Shown: positions 16,814 to 24,973 of the stretch, in pieces
Numbering within the stretch: the first letter of the stretch is position 1
Layout: each line of letters opens with the position of its first letter
NCBI GenBank assembly: GCA_965194375.1
Contig: OZ239428.1
From: Tabrizicola_A aquatica
Lineage (GTDB): Bacteria > Pseudomonadota > Alphaproteobacteria > Rhodobacterales > Rhodobacteraceae
Reading direction: 5' to 3' (one strand)
Length of the DNA stretch: 64,000 bases
Translations under genes and position numbers: made by a program
The notes under the pieces: model-generated
What the model saw: only the letters and a program-made list of their open reading frames with translations
The model's database searches: none
What the model was told of the DNA's origin: nothing

Positions 16814-19800
16814 ATGACTATGAACGCCCCTCAGATCGTGCCATCCGATGCCGCGCAAGCTGTTTTGCCCGCAGTGCCCGAAAGTCAATTAGCAGCTCGT
16901 CCCGACCCCCTCCTCTCCCTGTTTGAGAGGATTGCTCGTCGTGCTCCGACGGGCATGACGTTGAGCATTGCCAGCCTCGGCCTCGCCGCTTGCGGCGGTA
17001 ATGGTGACGGAGGGGGTGGGGGGCAGACCGACCAGATCGGTGGGGTTGCACTAAAGGGTCTACTTGAGGGAGCCTTTGCATTCGCCGACTACGACCGCGA
17101 CGGCGTCTGGGATCAGGGGACTGAACCCGGCCAACTCACCGACGCAAATGGCGAGTTTCAGTTGGATGTGACGGTTGAGGGCGCTCAGATTGTTGTCACA
17201 ACAGACGCGAACACAATCGACGGCTCCACAGGCCTTGCGACGCCCGGAATTACCCTGAAAGCGCCTTCTGGCAGCACCGTGATATCTCCACTTACCACGC
17301 TGGTTGTTGAGACTGGCCTCACGCCAGCACAAATCGCTGCTAACCTTGGGCTCCCTGAGGGAGTGGACTTGCTGACGTTCAATCCCTTCGCTCTCGCTCC
17401 CGGCGCCGATCAAGCATTAGCTGAAGCAGCCCTCGAGGTGGAAAAGTCTTCCCACATGGTGATGGGAACCATTCGCGCCATCGCCGCCGCCCTTAAGAGT
17501 GGGGGCATCGACGCATCGGAGGCATATCGCCTCGCGGCCGCGGCAGTTACCGACGCTGTAAGGACTGCAACTCCAGACGCCCCTTTGGATTTCACAAACG
17601 CTGATACCATTCGCGACATATTCACTGCCGCAGCGAGTGAGGCTGTTGGTTTGCCTGACGACTTCGTAAACCTGTATTCTGACGCCATCACGAATGCGAT
17701 CGTCGCTGCAAACTCAGCAGTGCAGTCCGCGACAAGTTTGGAAGACTCGTCAGCATTTTCAGGGCCCTCAAATCTCGTGAATGCCATCAACGGGAGCGAC
17801 CTTGAGGACTTAGATGACGCTCTGTCAGGGTTCGTCTTTAGCAAGGTAGAGCTCGGCAACGTCGTCAGCTTCTCCGGCAATGCCACAGGCCCCATTACAG
17901 TATCGTTGGAGGACAACACGGCGACCTTCTATCGCGGCGGTGTGAGTGTCAAAGTAGAGAATGTGGCGAACAAGACCATTCGTCTCGCCGATGGCCAAAC
18001 TCTGAGCGTTGACCTCGCGACCTATCAAGCCCTCGGCCCCACTGACGGTGCCGTTAACATTGCCGACGACGGTGTCGGCACTGTGGAGATCACCGGCATC
18101 GACGGAAAAACCTACGAGATAGCGGCGAACGTAAAGTTTTGGGTCCTACCAAACGGAATGAATGACGACGAGGCGCAGGACTTCTTTAGCGAGCTCGATG
18201 TTGGTGACGTCGTATACATGCCCTCAGGTCGCCATGACTTTGACGTGACATTGAATGTCGACAACGTGACACTCCTCGGCGCCAACTTTGGAGAGGCAGT
18301 TCATCGCCTTTCGGAAGACGAGAGTTTTGTCGAATTTTATGATGATATAGTGCTTGCCGACAGTTCTGGCGCAAACATCACTGAGGAGACCCACCGCGCA
18401 GACATCGCGCAGGAGATCCGCGACGACCTCGTCAAATTTGATACATCCGCCAGCCCGCGAGACCTAGATGAGAGCTGGATTTCTGGCAAAATCACGATCG
18501 CTGCCAGCGGCGTGACGCTCGACGGCCTTCGTTTGCACAATGCTGAGGGCGGCCTCGGATTTGCGACGGGTGTTCCGAACATCAACGACTTCGCCCTTCT
18601 GAACTCATACCTGACCGGCCACGCCGCAGGCTCCATTCGCTTCGCTGACGCAGACTACGTGCTGGACCAAGAAAGCGGCGCCATGACGGGCGATGCTTCA
18701 TCCGGTTGGCGCATTGAGGGCAACCTGATCGGGGGCGTGAGCACCTCAAGCAGCAACGGCGGATCACTCTACCTCACTGGCCTCGCCGACAGCTCGATCT
18801 CCGGCAACGTGTTCTGGCGCCCTGGTGCAGCACACCTCTACCTCGAAGACCTCACTTCTGTGACGCTTGAAAACAACTTTTTCTACCACGGGATGCACGC
18901 CGGCGGCGCCAATTTTGATGGCCTTCTTGGGGGTGTTGGTAGCGGCTACGGCTACGGCTACGGTTATGGCACCGACACTGGCTACGGTTACGGATACGGA
19001 GGTTCTGGCTCCGGCTACGGATATGGCTACGGCAACGACAGTGGATACGGAGGTTCTGGCTCCGGCTACGGATATGGCTACGGCAACGACGGTGGATACG
19101 GCTACGGCTACGGATACGGAGGCTACGGTTACGGAGGAAATGGCGGCGGCGGTCCCTTCTTTGGCCGGAACTACTGGCTCGAATTGAAGGGCGTCAATGA
19201 CGGCGTCACATTCTCTGACAACCTCGGTCTGTTCAACAGCGGTGGTATTCAGGTTTGGGATGAGGGCAGCACCCTCAACAACTTCAGCGACATCACGATT
19301 TCCGGCAACACCTTTGCTCTGTCCATCAACGCCGACCCATCCGGCTACCTCGACAGCATCTCGGGAACGAGCCGTCACAAGTCAGGCATCATGGGGGGAG
19401 TGGTCTGGTCCACCGAGGATGAGAGCGCTTCGTCTGGCCTCATCATAGATGGCAACCTCATTGAGGGCGACATCGGCCAAGTTATGAATGACGGCGACAT
19501 CAGGTCTCTCATCCTCATTCAGGGCGGCGTCGACGGAGTTGAGATCGAGGGCAATACACTGTCCTGGGATTGGCTCACGCGCGACGGCTCAGTACCTCCG
19601 GGGGCAACTGCCGGGATAATGCTCAGCCGCACACTGATTGATCGTGAGTTCAATCCGGTCGACGTTTCCGGAAACACGTTCTCTCATCCAGGACTGGAAG
19701 AACTTCCATCAGGCTACTCATGGGCCGGGGTATACCTAAACGTCGCATCACTACTAGAGGGAGAGGATCGCTCTGAGGTGCTGCGCTTTGGGCTCAACAA

Positions 19801-19966
19801 TGACTTCGAGGGCTTCTTCGTTGGGACGCTCGAAGATTTGGTAGATGACCAAGACACCTTTATCGAACTTACTGAGGGCCGGTTGTACCCCTACGGCTAT
19901 CCTCTCAACGCGGCGCCGGAACAAGCCTACGACGACGGACGTCAGGCTCTGGTCTTTAGCTTCTGA
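16814..19966 (+). CDS. Large secreted beta-helix protein with Tyr-Gly repeat block, probable T1SS substrate
   Basis: I do not recognise a named family for this 1050-residue protein. Residues 48-62 form a hydrophobic stretch ending LAACGG and followed by a Gly run. Residues about 70-115 contain an acidic loop (DYDRDGVWDQG) that could bind calcium. From about 440 onward, repeated short strands with N and G turns (LDGLRLHNAEGG, SSISGNVFW, VTLENNFFYHG, ITISGNTF) indicate a right-handed parallel beta-helix like pectate lyases, epimerases or adhesins. This helix is interrupted at about 710-779 by a block made almost only of Tyr, Gly, Ser, Asn and Asp. The C-terminus ends in the hydrophobic residues ALVFSF, as in many type I substrates. 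GGGAG-type pairing (TTGGGAGAC) supports a start at 16814 or 16820 rather than 16772. Its position just after ABC and HlyD genes strongly suggests it is their cargo. Confidence 0.75.
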   Translation: MTMNAPQIVPSDAAQAVLPAVPESQLAARPDPLLSLFERIARRAPTGMTLSIASLGLAACGGNGDGGGGGQTDQIGGVALKGLLEGAFAFADYDRDGVWDQGTEPGQLTDANGEFQLDVTVEGAQIVVTTDANTIDGSTGLATPGITLKAPSGSTVISPLTTLVVETGLTPAQIAANLGLPEGVDLLTFNPFALAPGADQALAEAALEVEKSSHMVMGTIRAIAAALKSGGIDASEAYRLAAAAVTDAVRTATPDAPLDFTNADTIRDIFTAAASEAVGLPDDFVNLYSDAITNAIVAANSAVQSATSLEDSSAFSGPSNLVNAINGSDLEDLDDALSGFVFSKVELGNVVSFSGNATGPITVSLEDNTATFYRGGVSVKVENVANKTIRLADGQTLSVDLATYQALGPTDGAVNIADDGVGTVEITGIDGKTYEIAANVKFWVLPNGMNDDEAQDFFSELDVGDVVYMPSGRHDFDVTLNVDNVTLLGANFGEAVHRLSEDESFVEFYDDIVLADSSGANITEETHRADIAQEIRDDLVKFDTSASPRDLDESWISGKITIAASGVTLDGLRLHNAEGGLGFATGVPNINDFALLNSYLTGHAAGSIRFADADYVLDQESGAMTGDASSGWRIEGNLIGGVSTSSSNGGSLYLTGLADSSISGNVFWRPGAAHLYLEDLTSVTLENNFFYHGMHAGGANFDGLLGGVGSGYGYGYGYGTDTGYGYGYGGSGSGYGYGYGNDSGYGGSGSGYGYGYGNDGGYGYGYGYGGYGYGGNGGGGPFFGRNYWLELKGVNDGVTFSDNLGLFNSGGIQVWDEGSTLNNFSDITISGNTFALSINADPSGYLDSISGTSRHKSGIMGGVVWSTEDESASSGLIIDGNLIEGDIGQVMNDGDIRSLILIQGGVDGVEIEGNTLSWDWLTRDGSVPPGATAGIMLSRTLIDREFNPVDVSGNTFSHPGLEELPSGYSWAGVYLNVASLLEGEDRSEVLRFGLNNDFEGFFVGTLEDLVDDQDTFIELTEGRLYPYGYPLNAAPEQAYDDGRQALVFSF
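18938..19140 (+). repeat. Tyr-Gly coding repeat, including a 51-bp tandem duplication
   Basis: The DNA encodes degenerate GYGYGYG units built from GGC-TAC, GGA-TAT and similar codons. Inside it, 18992-19042 and 19043-19093 are two adjacent 51-bp copies differing at one base; each encodes the 17-residue unit GYGGSGSGYGYGYGNDS (G in the last place of the second copy). The sequence stays in frame throughout. Such arrays change length easily by slippage or unequal recombination. Confidence 0.95.
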
Positions 19967-20019
19967 CGCTACGCGACAGACGCACACTCAGGTTCCTCAC
20001 CGAAGGGCACGACATAAAC

Positions 20020-20859
20020 ATGCCGCCAAAAACACCTCACCTAACGCGCCTGCTGGCAAGTCTCGCAACGGTCGCGCTCTGCATTGCGATGTTACCGACA
20101 GCACCCGCCTCTGCCGAAGATGCGGGGTCGCGTTATTTGACGGCTCTTCGTAAGTTCACGCAACCAGACCGCAAACCCGTTTCGGTCGGAGTTCCCAGCG
20201 GCTTCGGTGCATCAGGTGGGCGCGCCTTTGGTTCGGTGGCGTACACCAGCCAAGACCGTAACACCGGAGTGCAGGACGACGACGACGGATCGATTGCGAT
20301 CGGTCTTGGACTGGGCGACCCAGTAAGTGGCGTCGGGGTCGAGGTGGTCGTCGGCATCACCAGCGTCAGCACGTCATTCTGGGGGGACGGGACATTTGGT
20401 GATGAGGGCAACGTCGGCCTTAAGCTCCACCGCGCAGTCTCCGGCTTGCCTGGCTCGACGAGCGCCTCATTATCGGCGGGCGTCGGCAACCTCGCGGGTT
20501 GGGGGAGCACTCGTGAACTCCCTAGAAACTACTACGCCGCCTACTCTCAGGTCAGTGACGTGACGATCGATGGTCAAGTCTACCCAGTAAATGCCACGGT
20601 GGGTTTTGGCAGCGCAGTGTCGGGTGTTGACCGCGACCCCGGCGCCTTCGCCTCCGTCGGGGTTGGCGTGACGGGGCAGCTTTCAATGGGCGTTGGTTGG
20701 CTCGGTGATGAGCTGCAGCTTGGCGCCGTTTACTTCCCAAAGCGGTGGGGAGCTGCATCGATGTCGTTGACTTACGCAGACGCAACTCATCGTCACAGCG
20801 AGAGCGGTCGCGTGATTGTTGCCCTCAGCCTTGCACTTGAGCCATGGAGGAAGAGATGA
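20020..20859 (+). CDS. Secreted beta-rich protein, possible outer-membrane barrel
   Basis: The 279-residue protein has a clear signal peptide (basic start, hydrophobic core about 12-27, cleavage near APASAED). The mature part is rich in Gly, Val, Ser and Asp with alternating strands (SIAIGLGLGDPVSGVGVEVVVG, split by turns) and ends IVALSLALEPWRKR. This composition suggests an outer-membrane barrel or a secreted beta-sheet protein. No family recognised. It lies 53 bases after the beta-helix gene and overlaps the next gene, so it probably belongs to the same transcription unit and may assist display or anchoring of the secreted protein (inference). Confidence 0.6.
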   Translation: MPPKTPHLTRLLASLATVALCIAMLPTAPASAEDAGSRYLTALRKFTQPDRKPVSVGVPSGFGASGGRAFGSVAYTSQDRNTGVQDDDDGSIAIGLGLGDPVSGVGVEVVVGITSVSTSFWGDGTFGDEGNVGLKLHRAVSGLPGSTSASLSAGVGNLAGWGSTRELPRNYYAAYSQVSDVTIDGQVYPVNATVGFGSAVSGVDRDPGAFASVGVGVTGQLSMGVGWLGDELQLGAVYFPKRWGAASMSLTYADATHRHSESGRVIVALSLALEPWRKR

Positions 20860-21338
20860 TGTCACGCAAAATTCGAAGCCAGGCCCTGTCGCCACTTCTG
20901 CGCTGTGCGATGGTGTTCAGCATCTCCCTCCCTCTCCTGCCCAATACAGTTGCGGCGGGGCAGGTTAATGTGGTCAATCCCGGCGGCATCTCTGTAATCT
21001 TGCCGCCGCCGCCGCCGCCTCCATCGACGCCTCAGCCGCCCACCTCCGGCGGCGGTGCTCCGCCAACGTCTGGCTCTCAGGGCGGAAGCGCGCCCAGCTC
21101 TGCCGCCGTCGCCGATGGGCCCAGCGCAATAAATGGCGTTGGACAGTTCGGCGCCGCGCAATCGTCTGCACTGTCGCAATTTCGCTCAGTTTCGCTGTCC
21201 TCTGTGTCTGACGGAGACTTGCAGATTGCGAGGGCGATCCTTCTTGAAGTGCTGGTCGATCTGACGGAGGGCAGCGCGACGCACTCTGAGTTGCAGTTTG
21301 AGCTCGCCCGGGTCGAGGCGGAGCTGTCGCTTCGTTAG
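20856..21338 (+). CDS. Secreted proline-rich small protein
   Basis: About 160 residues. A hydrophobic signal sequence (about 12-33, ending NTVAAG) is followed by a short strand (VNVVNPGGISVIL). Then come a run of eight prolines and a Ser/Gly/Thr/Pro linker to about residue 90, and a C-terminal part with two amphipathic helices (ARAILLEVLVDLTEG and ELQFELARVEAELSLR). A GGAGG ribosome-binding site at 20846-20850 fits the ATG at 20856 or 20859, overlapping the stop of the preceding gene. The proline run could span the periplasm or the outer-membrane surface layer. No family recognised; it is the last gene of the T1SS cassette by position. Confidence 0.6.
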   Translation: MMSRKIRSQALSPLLRCAMVFSISLPLLPNTVAAGQVNVVNPGGISVILPPPPPPPSTPQPPTSGGGAPPTSGSQGGSAPSSAAVADGPSAINGVGQFGAAQSSALSQFRSVSLSSVSDGDLQIARAILLEVLVDLTEGSATHSELQFELARVEAELSLR

Positions 21339-21572
21339 TAAGATGTCGGATGGTCACAAGTTTGGTCTATCTTATCGGGCGTTTGGGCGTGGGAATGAAT
21401 TTTCCGACGCCGTAAAAAGGCTCCAATTCAGTGTGTGATGAGCTTCGTTTTGAGTGCTCTCACAAAGAAATCCAAGAAATCCTACGAACCTTCTATCGAA
21501 GTCCTTGGGCGCTATAGCTCCTAGACATCGCGCTGCAAAATCCAAACCTCCAGAGAAAGACTGCAAATCCTT

Positions 21573-22955
21573 ATGGATTATATCGTCAAAGACATTGGAT
21601 TGGCTGACTTCGGCCGCAAAGAACTGACCATCGCCGAAACCGAAATGCCGGGCCTGATGGCCTGCCGCGAAGAGTTTGGCACCACGAAGCCGCTCAAGGG
21701 CGCGCGGATCGTGGGCTCGCTCCACATGACCATCCAGACCGCCGCGTTGATTGAAACGCTGACAGCCCTTGGGGCCGATGTGCGCTGGGCCTCGTGCAAC
21801 ATCTTCTCAACCCAAGACCACGCCGCCGCCGCCATTGCCGCCGCTGGCATCCCGGTCTTCGCGATCAAGGGCCAGACCCTGACCGAGCATTGGGATTACC
21901 TCGACAAATCCTTCATGTTCCCCGAAGGCGCAAACATGATCCTCGATGATGGCGGCGACGCCACGCTTTACGTTCTTCTCGGCGCACGCGCCGAAGCTGG
22001 TGAAGACATCATCCCCGTTCCGCAGTCGGAAGAGGAAGAGGTCATCAAAAAGCAGATCTACAAGCGCATGAAAGAAACCCCCGGTTTCTTCACCAAAACC
22101 AAGGCCGCCATCAAAGGCGTGTCCGAGGAAACCACCACGGGCGTCCATCGCCTTTATGATCTGCACAAGTCGGGTCAATTGCCCTTCCCGGCGATCAACG
22201 TGAATGACTCTGTGACCAAGTCCAAGTTTGACAACAAATACGGCTGCAAGGAATCGCTGGTCGACGGCATCCGCCGTGCCACCGACACCATGATGGCCGG
22301 CAAGGTCGCCGTGGTCTGCGGTTATGGCGACGTGGGCAAAGGCTCCGCCGCCTCCCTCCGTGGCGCAGGTGCCCGCGTGAAGGTCACCGAAGTGGACCCG
22401 ATCTGCGCCCTGCAGGCCGCGATGGACGGCTATGAAGTTACCCTCTTGGAAGACGAAGTCGCCAGCGCCGACATCTTCATCACCACCACCGGCAACCGCG
22501 ACGTCATCCGCATCGAGCATATGCGCGAGATGAAGGACATGGCCATCGTCGGCAACATCGGCCACTTCGACAACGAAATTCAGGTCGCCAGCCTTCGCAA
22601 CCACAAGTGGACCAACATCAAAGAACAGGTGGATATGATCGAGATGCCCTCGGGCAGCCGTCTGATCCTGCTCTCCGAAGGCCGCCTGTTGAACCTTGGC
22701 AACGCCACGGGTCACCCGTCCTTTGTGATGTCGGCCTCCTTCACCAATCAGGTTCTGGCCCAGATCGAACTTTGGACCAAAGGCCAAGACTACGTCCCCG
22801 GCGTCTATATCCTGCCCAAGGCACTGGATGAAAAAGTCGCCCGCCTGCACCTGAAAAAGATCGGCGTCAAACTGACCGAACTGCGCAAGGAACAGGCCGA
22901 CTACATCGGTGTCACGGTGGATGGCCCGTTCAAATCGGAACACTACCGCTACTGA
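21573..22955 (+). CDS. ahcY: S-adenosylhomocysteine hydrolase
   Basis: The 460-residue enzyme hydrolyses S-adenosylhomocysteine to adenosine and homocysteine, removing the product inhibitor of methyltransferases. All family features are present: FSTQDHAAAAIA near residue 82, NVNDSVTKSKFDN around 209, the NAD-binding CGYGDVGKGSA at about 249, GHPSFVMSASF, and the invariant C-terminal HYRY. The length is normal for the alphaproteobacterial form with its insert. Metabolically it pairs with metK, which starts 15 bases downstream. Codon use (strong preference for GGC, CTG, GAA, CCC) resembles the core genes at 46-64 kb more than metK or the genes to the left. Confidence 0.97.
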   Translation: MDYIVKDIGLADFGRKELTIAETEMPGLMACREEFGTTKPLKGARIVGSLHMTIQTAALIETLTALGADVRWASCNIFSTQDHAAAAIAAAGIPVFAIKGQTLTEHWDYLDKSFMFPEGANMILDDGGDATLYVLLGARAEAGEDIIPVPQSEEEEVIKKQIYKRMKETPGFFTKTKAAIKGVSEETTTGVHRLYDLHKSGQLPFPAINVNDSVTKSKFDNKYGCKESLVDGIRRATDTMMAGKVAVVCGYGDVGKGSAASLRGAGARVKVTEVDPICALQAAMDGYEVTLLEDEVASADIFITTTGNRDVIRIEHMREMKDMAIVGNIGHFDNEIQVASLRNHKWTNIKEQVDMIEMPSGSRLILLSEGRLLNLGNATGHPSFVMSASFTNQVLAQIELWTKGQDYVPGVYILPKALDEKVARLHLKKIGVKLTELRKEQADYIGVTVDGPFKSEHYRY

Positions 22956-22970
22956 TCGAAAGAAGTTTCA

Positions 22971-24134
22971 ATGTCTCGCAGCGACTACATTTTTACCTCT
23001 GAGTCTGTCTCTGAGGGTCACCCCGACAAGGTGTGTGACAGGATCTCTGACGCAGTTCTGGATGCATTCCTGACGGAGGAGCCGAATGCTCGCGTCGCGT
23101 GCGAAACCTTTGCGACCACGAACACAGTTGTTGTGGGAGGCGAGGTGGGTCTTTCAACGGAGGCCGCCACTAAGTCAATGCTCGAGAGGGTCGAGGGCAT
23201 CGTGCGCGACTGCGTGCGGGACATTGGGTATGAGCAGGAAAAGTTCCACTGGAATACTCTGAAGGTTCACAATCTACTTCACGAACAGTCTGCGCACATC
23301 GCTCAGGGCGTCGATCGCGATGGCGCTGGCGACCAGGGCATCATGTTTGGTTACGCCTGCCGCGAGACCCCAGAATTGATGCCGGCCCCCATCCAATATT
23401 CTCACGCGATCCTACGGAGGCTAGCAGAGGCTCGCAAATCTGGAAAAGAGCCAACACTTGGGCCCGACGCAAAGTCCCAGCTTTCACTTCGTTATGAAGA
23501 CGGCAAACCGGTTGAGGTCACGTCGATCGTCTTGTCGACGCAGCATCTAGATGAGGCACAGACGAGCGATGACATCCGTGCCATCGTGGAGCCCGATATC
23601 AGAGAAGTTCTGCCATCGGGTTGGATTACCGCAAAGACAGAGTGGTGGGTGAACCCGACAGGTAAGTTTGTGATCGGTGGCCCCGATGGAGACGCTGGCC
23701 TGACGGGCCGTAAGATCATCGTGGACACCTACGGTGGAGCGGCGCCTCATGGCGGCGGCGCGTTTTCTGGGAAGGACCCGACCAAAGTTGACCGCTCAGC
23801 GGCCTACGCTGCTCGCTATCTGGCTAAGAATGTGGTCGCTGCGGGTCTCGCTGACCGCTGCACTCTTCAGCTTTCTTATGCGATCGGGGTCGCTAAGCCG
23901 CTCTCAATTTATGTCGATACCCACGGCACCGGCAAAGTTGACGCTCGCGCAATTGAGCGGGCAGTTATGACTGCGATGGATCTGACGCCGAGGGGCATCA
24001 GGGAACATCTCGGGCTTAACAAGGCGATATACGCCCGCACGTCTGCCTACGGGCACTTTGGGCGCGCCGCGACCGAAGATGGTGGCTTTAGTTGGGAGAA
24101 GACAGACTTGGTCTCGTCACTGACCAATCTGTAA
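22971..24134 (+). CDS. metK: S-adenosylmethionine synthetase
   Basis: The 387-residue enzyme makes SAM from methionine and ATP. It carries the family signatures FTSESVSEGHPDKVCD at the N-terminus, GAGDQGIMFGYAC (about residue 117) and GGGAFSGKDPTKVDRS (about 260). It follows ahcY by 15 bases with GAAAGAAG as a possible ribosome-binding site, forming a SAM-cycle pair. The pair lies between the secretion and export genes and a glycan cluster that starts with a methyltransferase, so it may feed sugar or protein methylation there; it could equally be the housekeeping copy. Codon use differs visibly from ahcY. Confidence 0.97.
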   Translation: MSRSDYIFTSESVSEGHPDKVCDRISDAVLDAFLTEEPNARVACETFATTNTVVVGGEVGLSTEAATKSMLERVEGIVRDCVRDIGYEQEKFHWNTLKVHNLLHEQSAHIAQGVDRDGAGDQGIMFGYACRETPELMPAPIQYSHAILRRLAEARKSGKEPTLGPDAKSQLSLRYEDGKPVEVTSIVLSTQHLDEAQTSDDIRAIVEPDIREVLPSGWITAKTEWWVNPTGKFVIGGPDGDAGLTGRKIIVDTYGGAAPHGGGAFSGKDPTKVDRSAAYAARYLAKNVVAAGLADRCTLQLSYAIGVAKPLSIYVDTHGTGKVDARAIERAVMTAMDLTPRGIREHLGLNKAIYARTSAYGHFGRAATEDGGFSWEKTDLVSSLTNL

Positions 24135-24265
24135 ATTTACGGCAAAATTCTATCATGGAATGCTACAGTTAATCCGATCATCTGAGTTAAAAAGTTGGTA
24201 CTAAGATGACATGAATTGACATCACTACACATTCAAGTCTCGCAACGTGAGCCAAAGGAGAAAAA

Positions 24266-24973
24266 ATGCAAATTGCCGACCTAATCAAGACATTAAAATA
24301 CCAGAAAAATAAGATAATCCGGTCTCGTCGATTGAATGGTGAAAGCGGATATTATCGCTTTTCGCATGGCATTCACTCTGCTGATAGGATCAGCATAACT
24401 AATCACCTCATGGAACTCCGCGGTTATACTTCGTACTTAGAAATTGGCGTTCGGCGTAAGTCTGCTATGCACAACGCGGTGTCTGCTAAAGAAAAGGTTT
24501 CTGTTGATCCAGACCCAAACGCAGGCGCCGACCATCAAATTACCTCCGATGAGTATTTCAGTCAATGCAACCAAACATTTGATCTAATATTCATAGATGG
24601 TTTGCACACGGGTGAGCAAGTTGAAAGAGACATACGTAACTCATTAAATCATCTAAATGAAAATGGTGCGATCCTGCTTCATGATATGAATCCACCAACA
24701 GCGTTTCATGCGCGGGAAACTTATGAAGTAGATGGCAAATACCCTGCATGGAATGGAACAAGTTGGAAAGGGTATGCATGGCATCGAAAAAATTCTAGAA
24801 ATTTAAGAATGTTTGTAGTTGATACAGACTGGGGCGTAGGATGGATTGAAAAAGGCGCTCAGGAATTATGGAGTGGCCCAATTGATAAATATGAAGATCT
24901 TGAAAGACATCGAAGAAAAATTCTGAATTTAATAAGCGTCGAGGAATTCATAGCGATAAGTAATGATGCCTAA
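24266..24973 (+). CDS. SAM-dependent methyltransferase of the glycan cluster
   Basis: This 235-residue protein has a class I methyltransferase core: motif I YLEIGVRRKSAM (about 52-63), an acidic motif II (VDPDPNAGADH), and FDLIFIDGLHTGEQVERDI with GAILLHDMNPP. Such proteins often methylate sugars in O-antigens or capsules. A strong AAAGGAG ribosome-binding site lies just before ATG 24266. DNA is noticeably AT-richer from here to 36.0 kb than on either side. The gene overlaps kdsD, so it is the first gene of that operon. Target unknown; SAM could come from the adjacent metK. Confidence 0.8.
   Translation: MQIADLIKTLKYQKNKIIRSRRLNGESGYYRFSHGIHSADRISITNHLMELRGYTSYLEIGVRRKSAMHNAVSAKEKVSVDPDPNAGADHQITSDEYFSQCNQTFDLIFIDGLHTGEQVERDIRNSLNHLNENGAILLHDMNPPTAFHARETYEVDGKYPAWNGTSWKGYAWHRKNSRNLRMFVVDTDWGVGWIEKGAQELWSGPIDKYEDLERHRRKILNLISVEEFIAISNDA

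Noticed and set aside
18938..19140. Possible CRISPR-like array
   Set aside because: Repeats are contiguous, in-frame coding units without unique spacers.
18764..19378. Leftward Val/Ala repeat frame across the Tyr-Gly block
   Set aside because: The repeat is the complement of the Tyr-Gly codons; the rightward frame continues into a coherent beta-helix on both sides.
16814..19966. RTX adhesin or hemolysin
   Set aside because: Type I cargo of that class shows GGxGxDxUx nonapeptides; the Gly-rich block here is Tyr-Gly and does not follow that pattern.
21339..21572. SAM/SAH or SAH riboswitch in front of ahcY-metK
   Set aside because: I looked for the ACGGCTTCC...GGAGCA-like SAM/SAH pattern known upstream of metK in Rhodobacterales and for an SAH-type fold, and found neither. 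Only a weak hairpin (21386-21411) is visible. A covariance-model search would be decisive.
21807..22943. 378-codon leftward frame opposite ahcY
   Set aside because: It is an antisense shadow of ahcY created by GC-rich codon bias: Gly/Asp/His/Val-rich with no coherent domain, while ahcY on the other strand is complete and certain.
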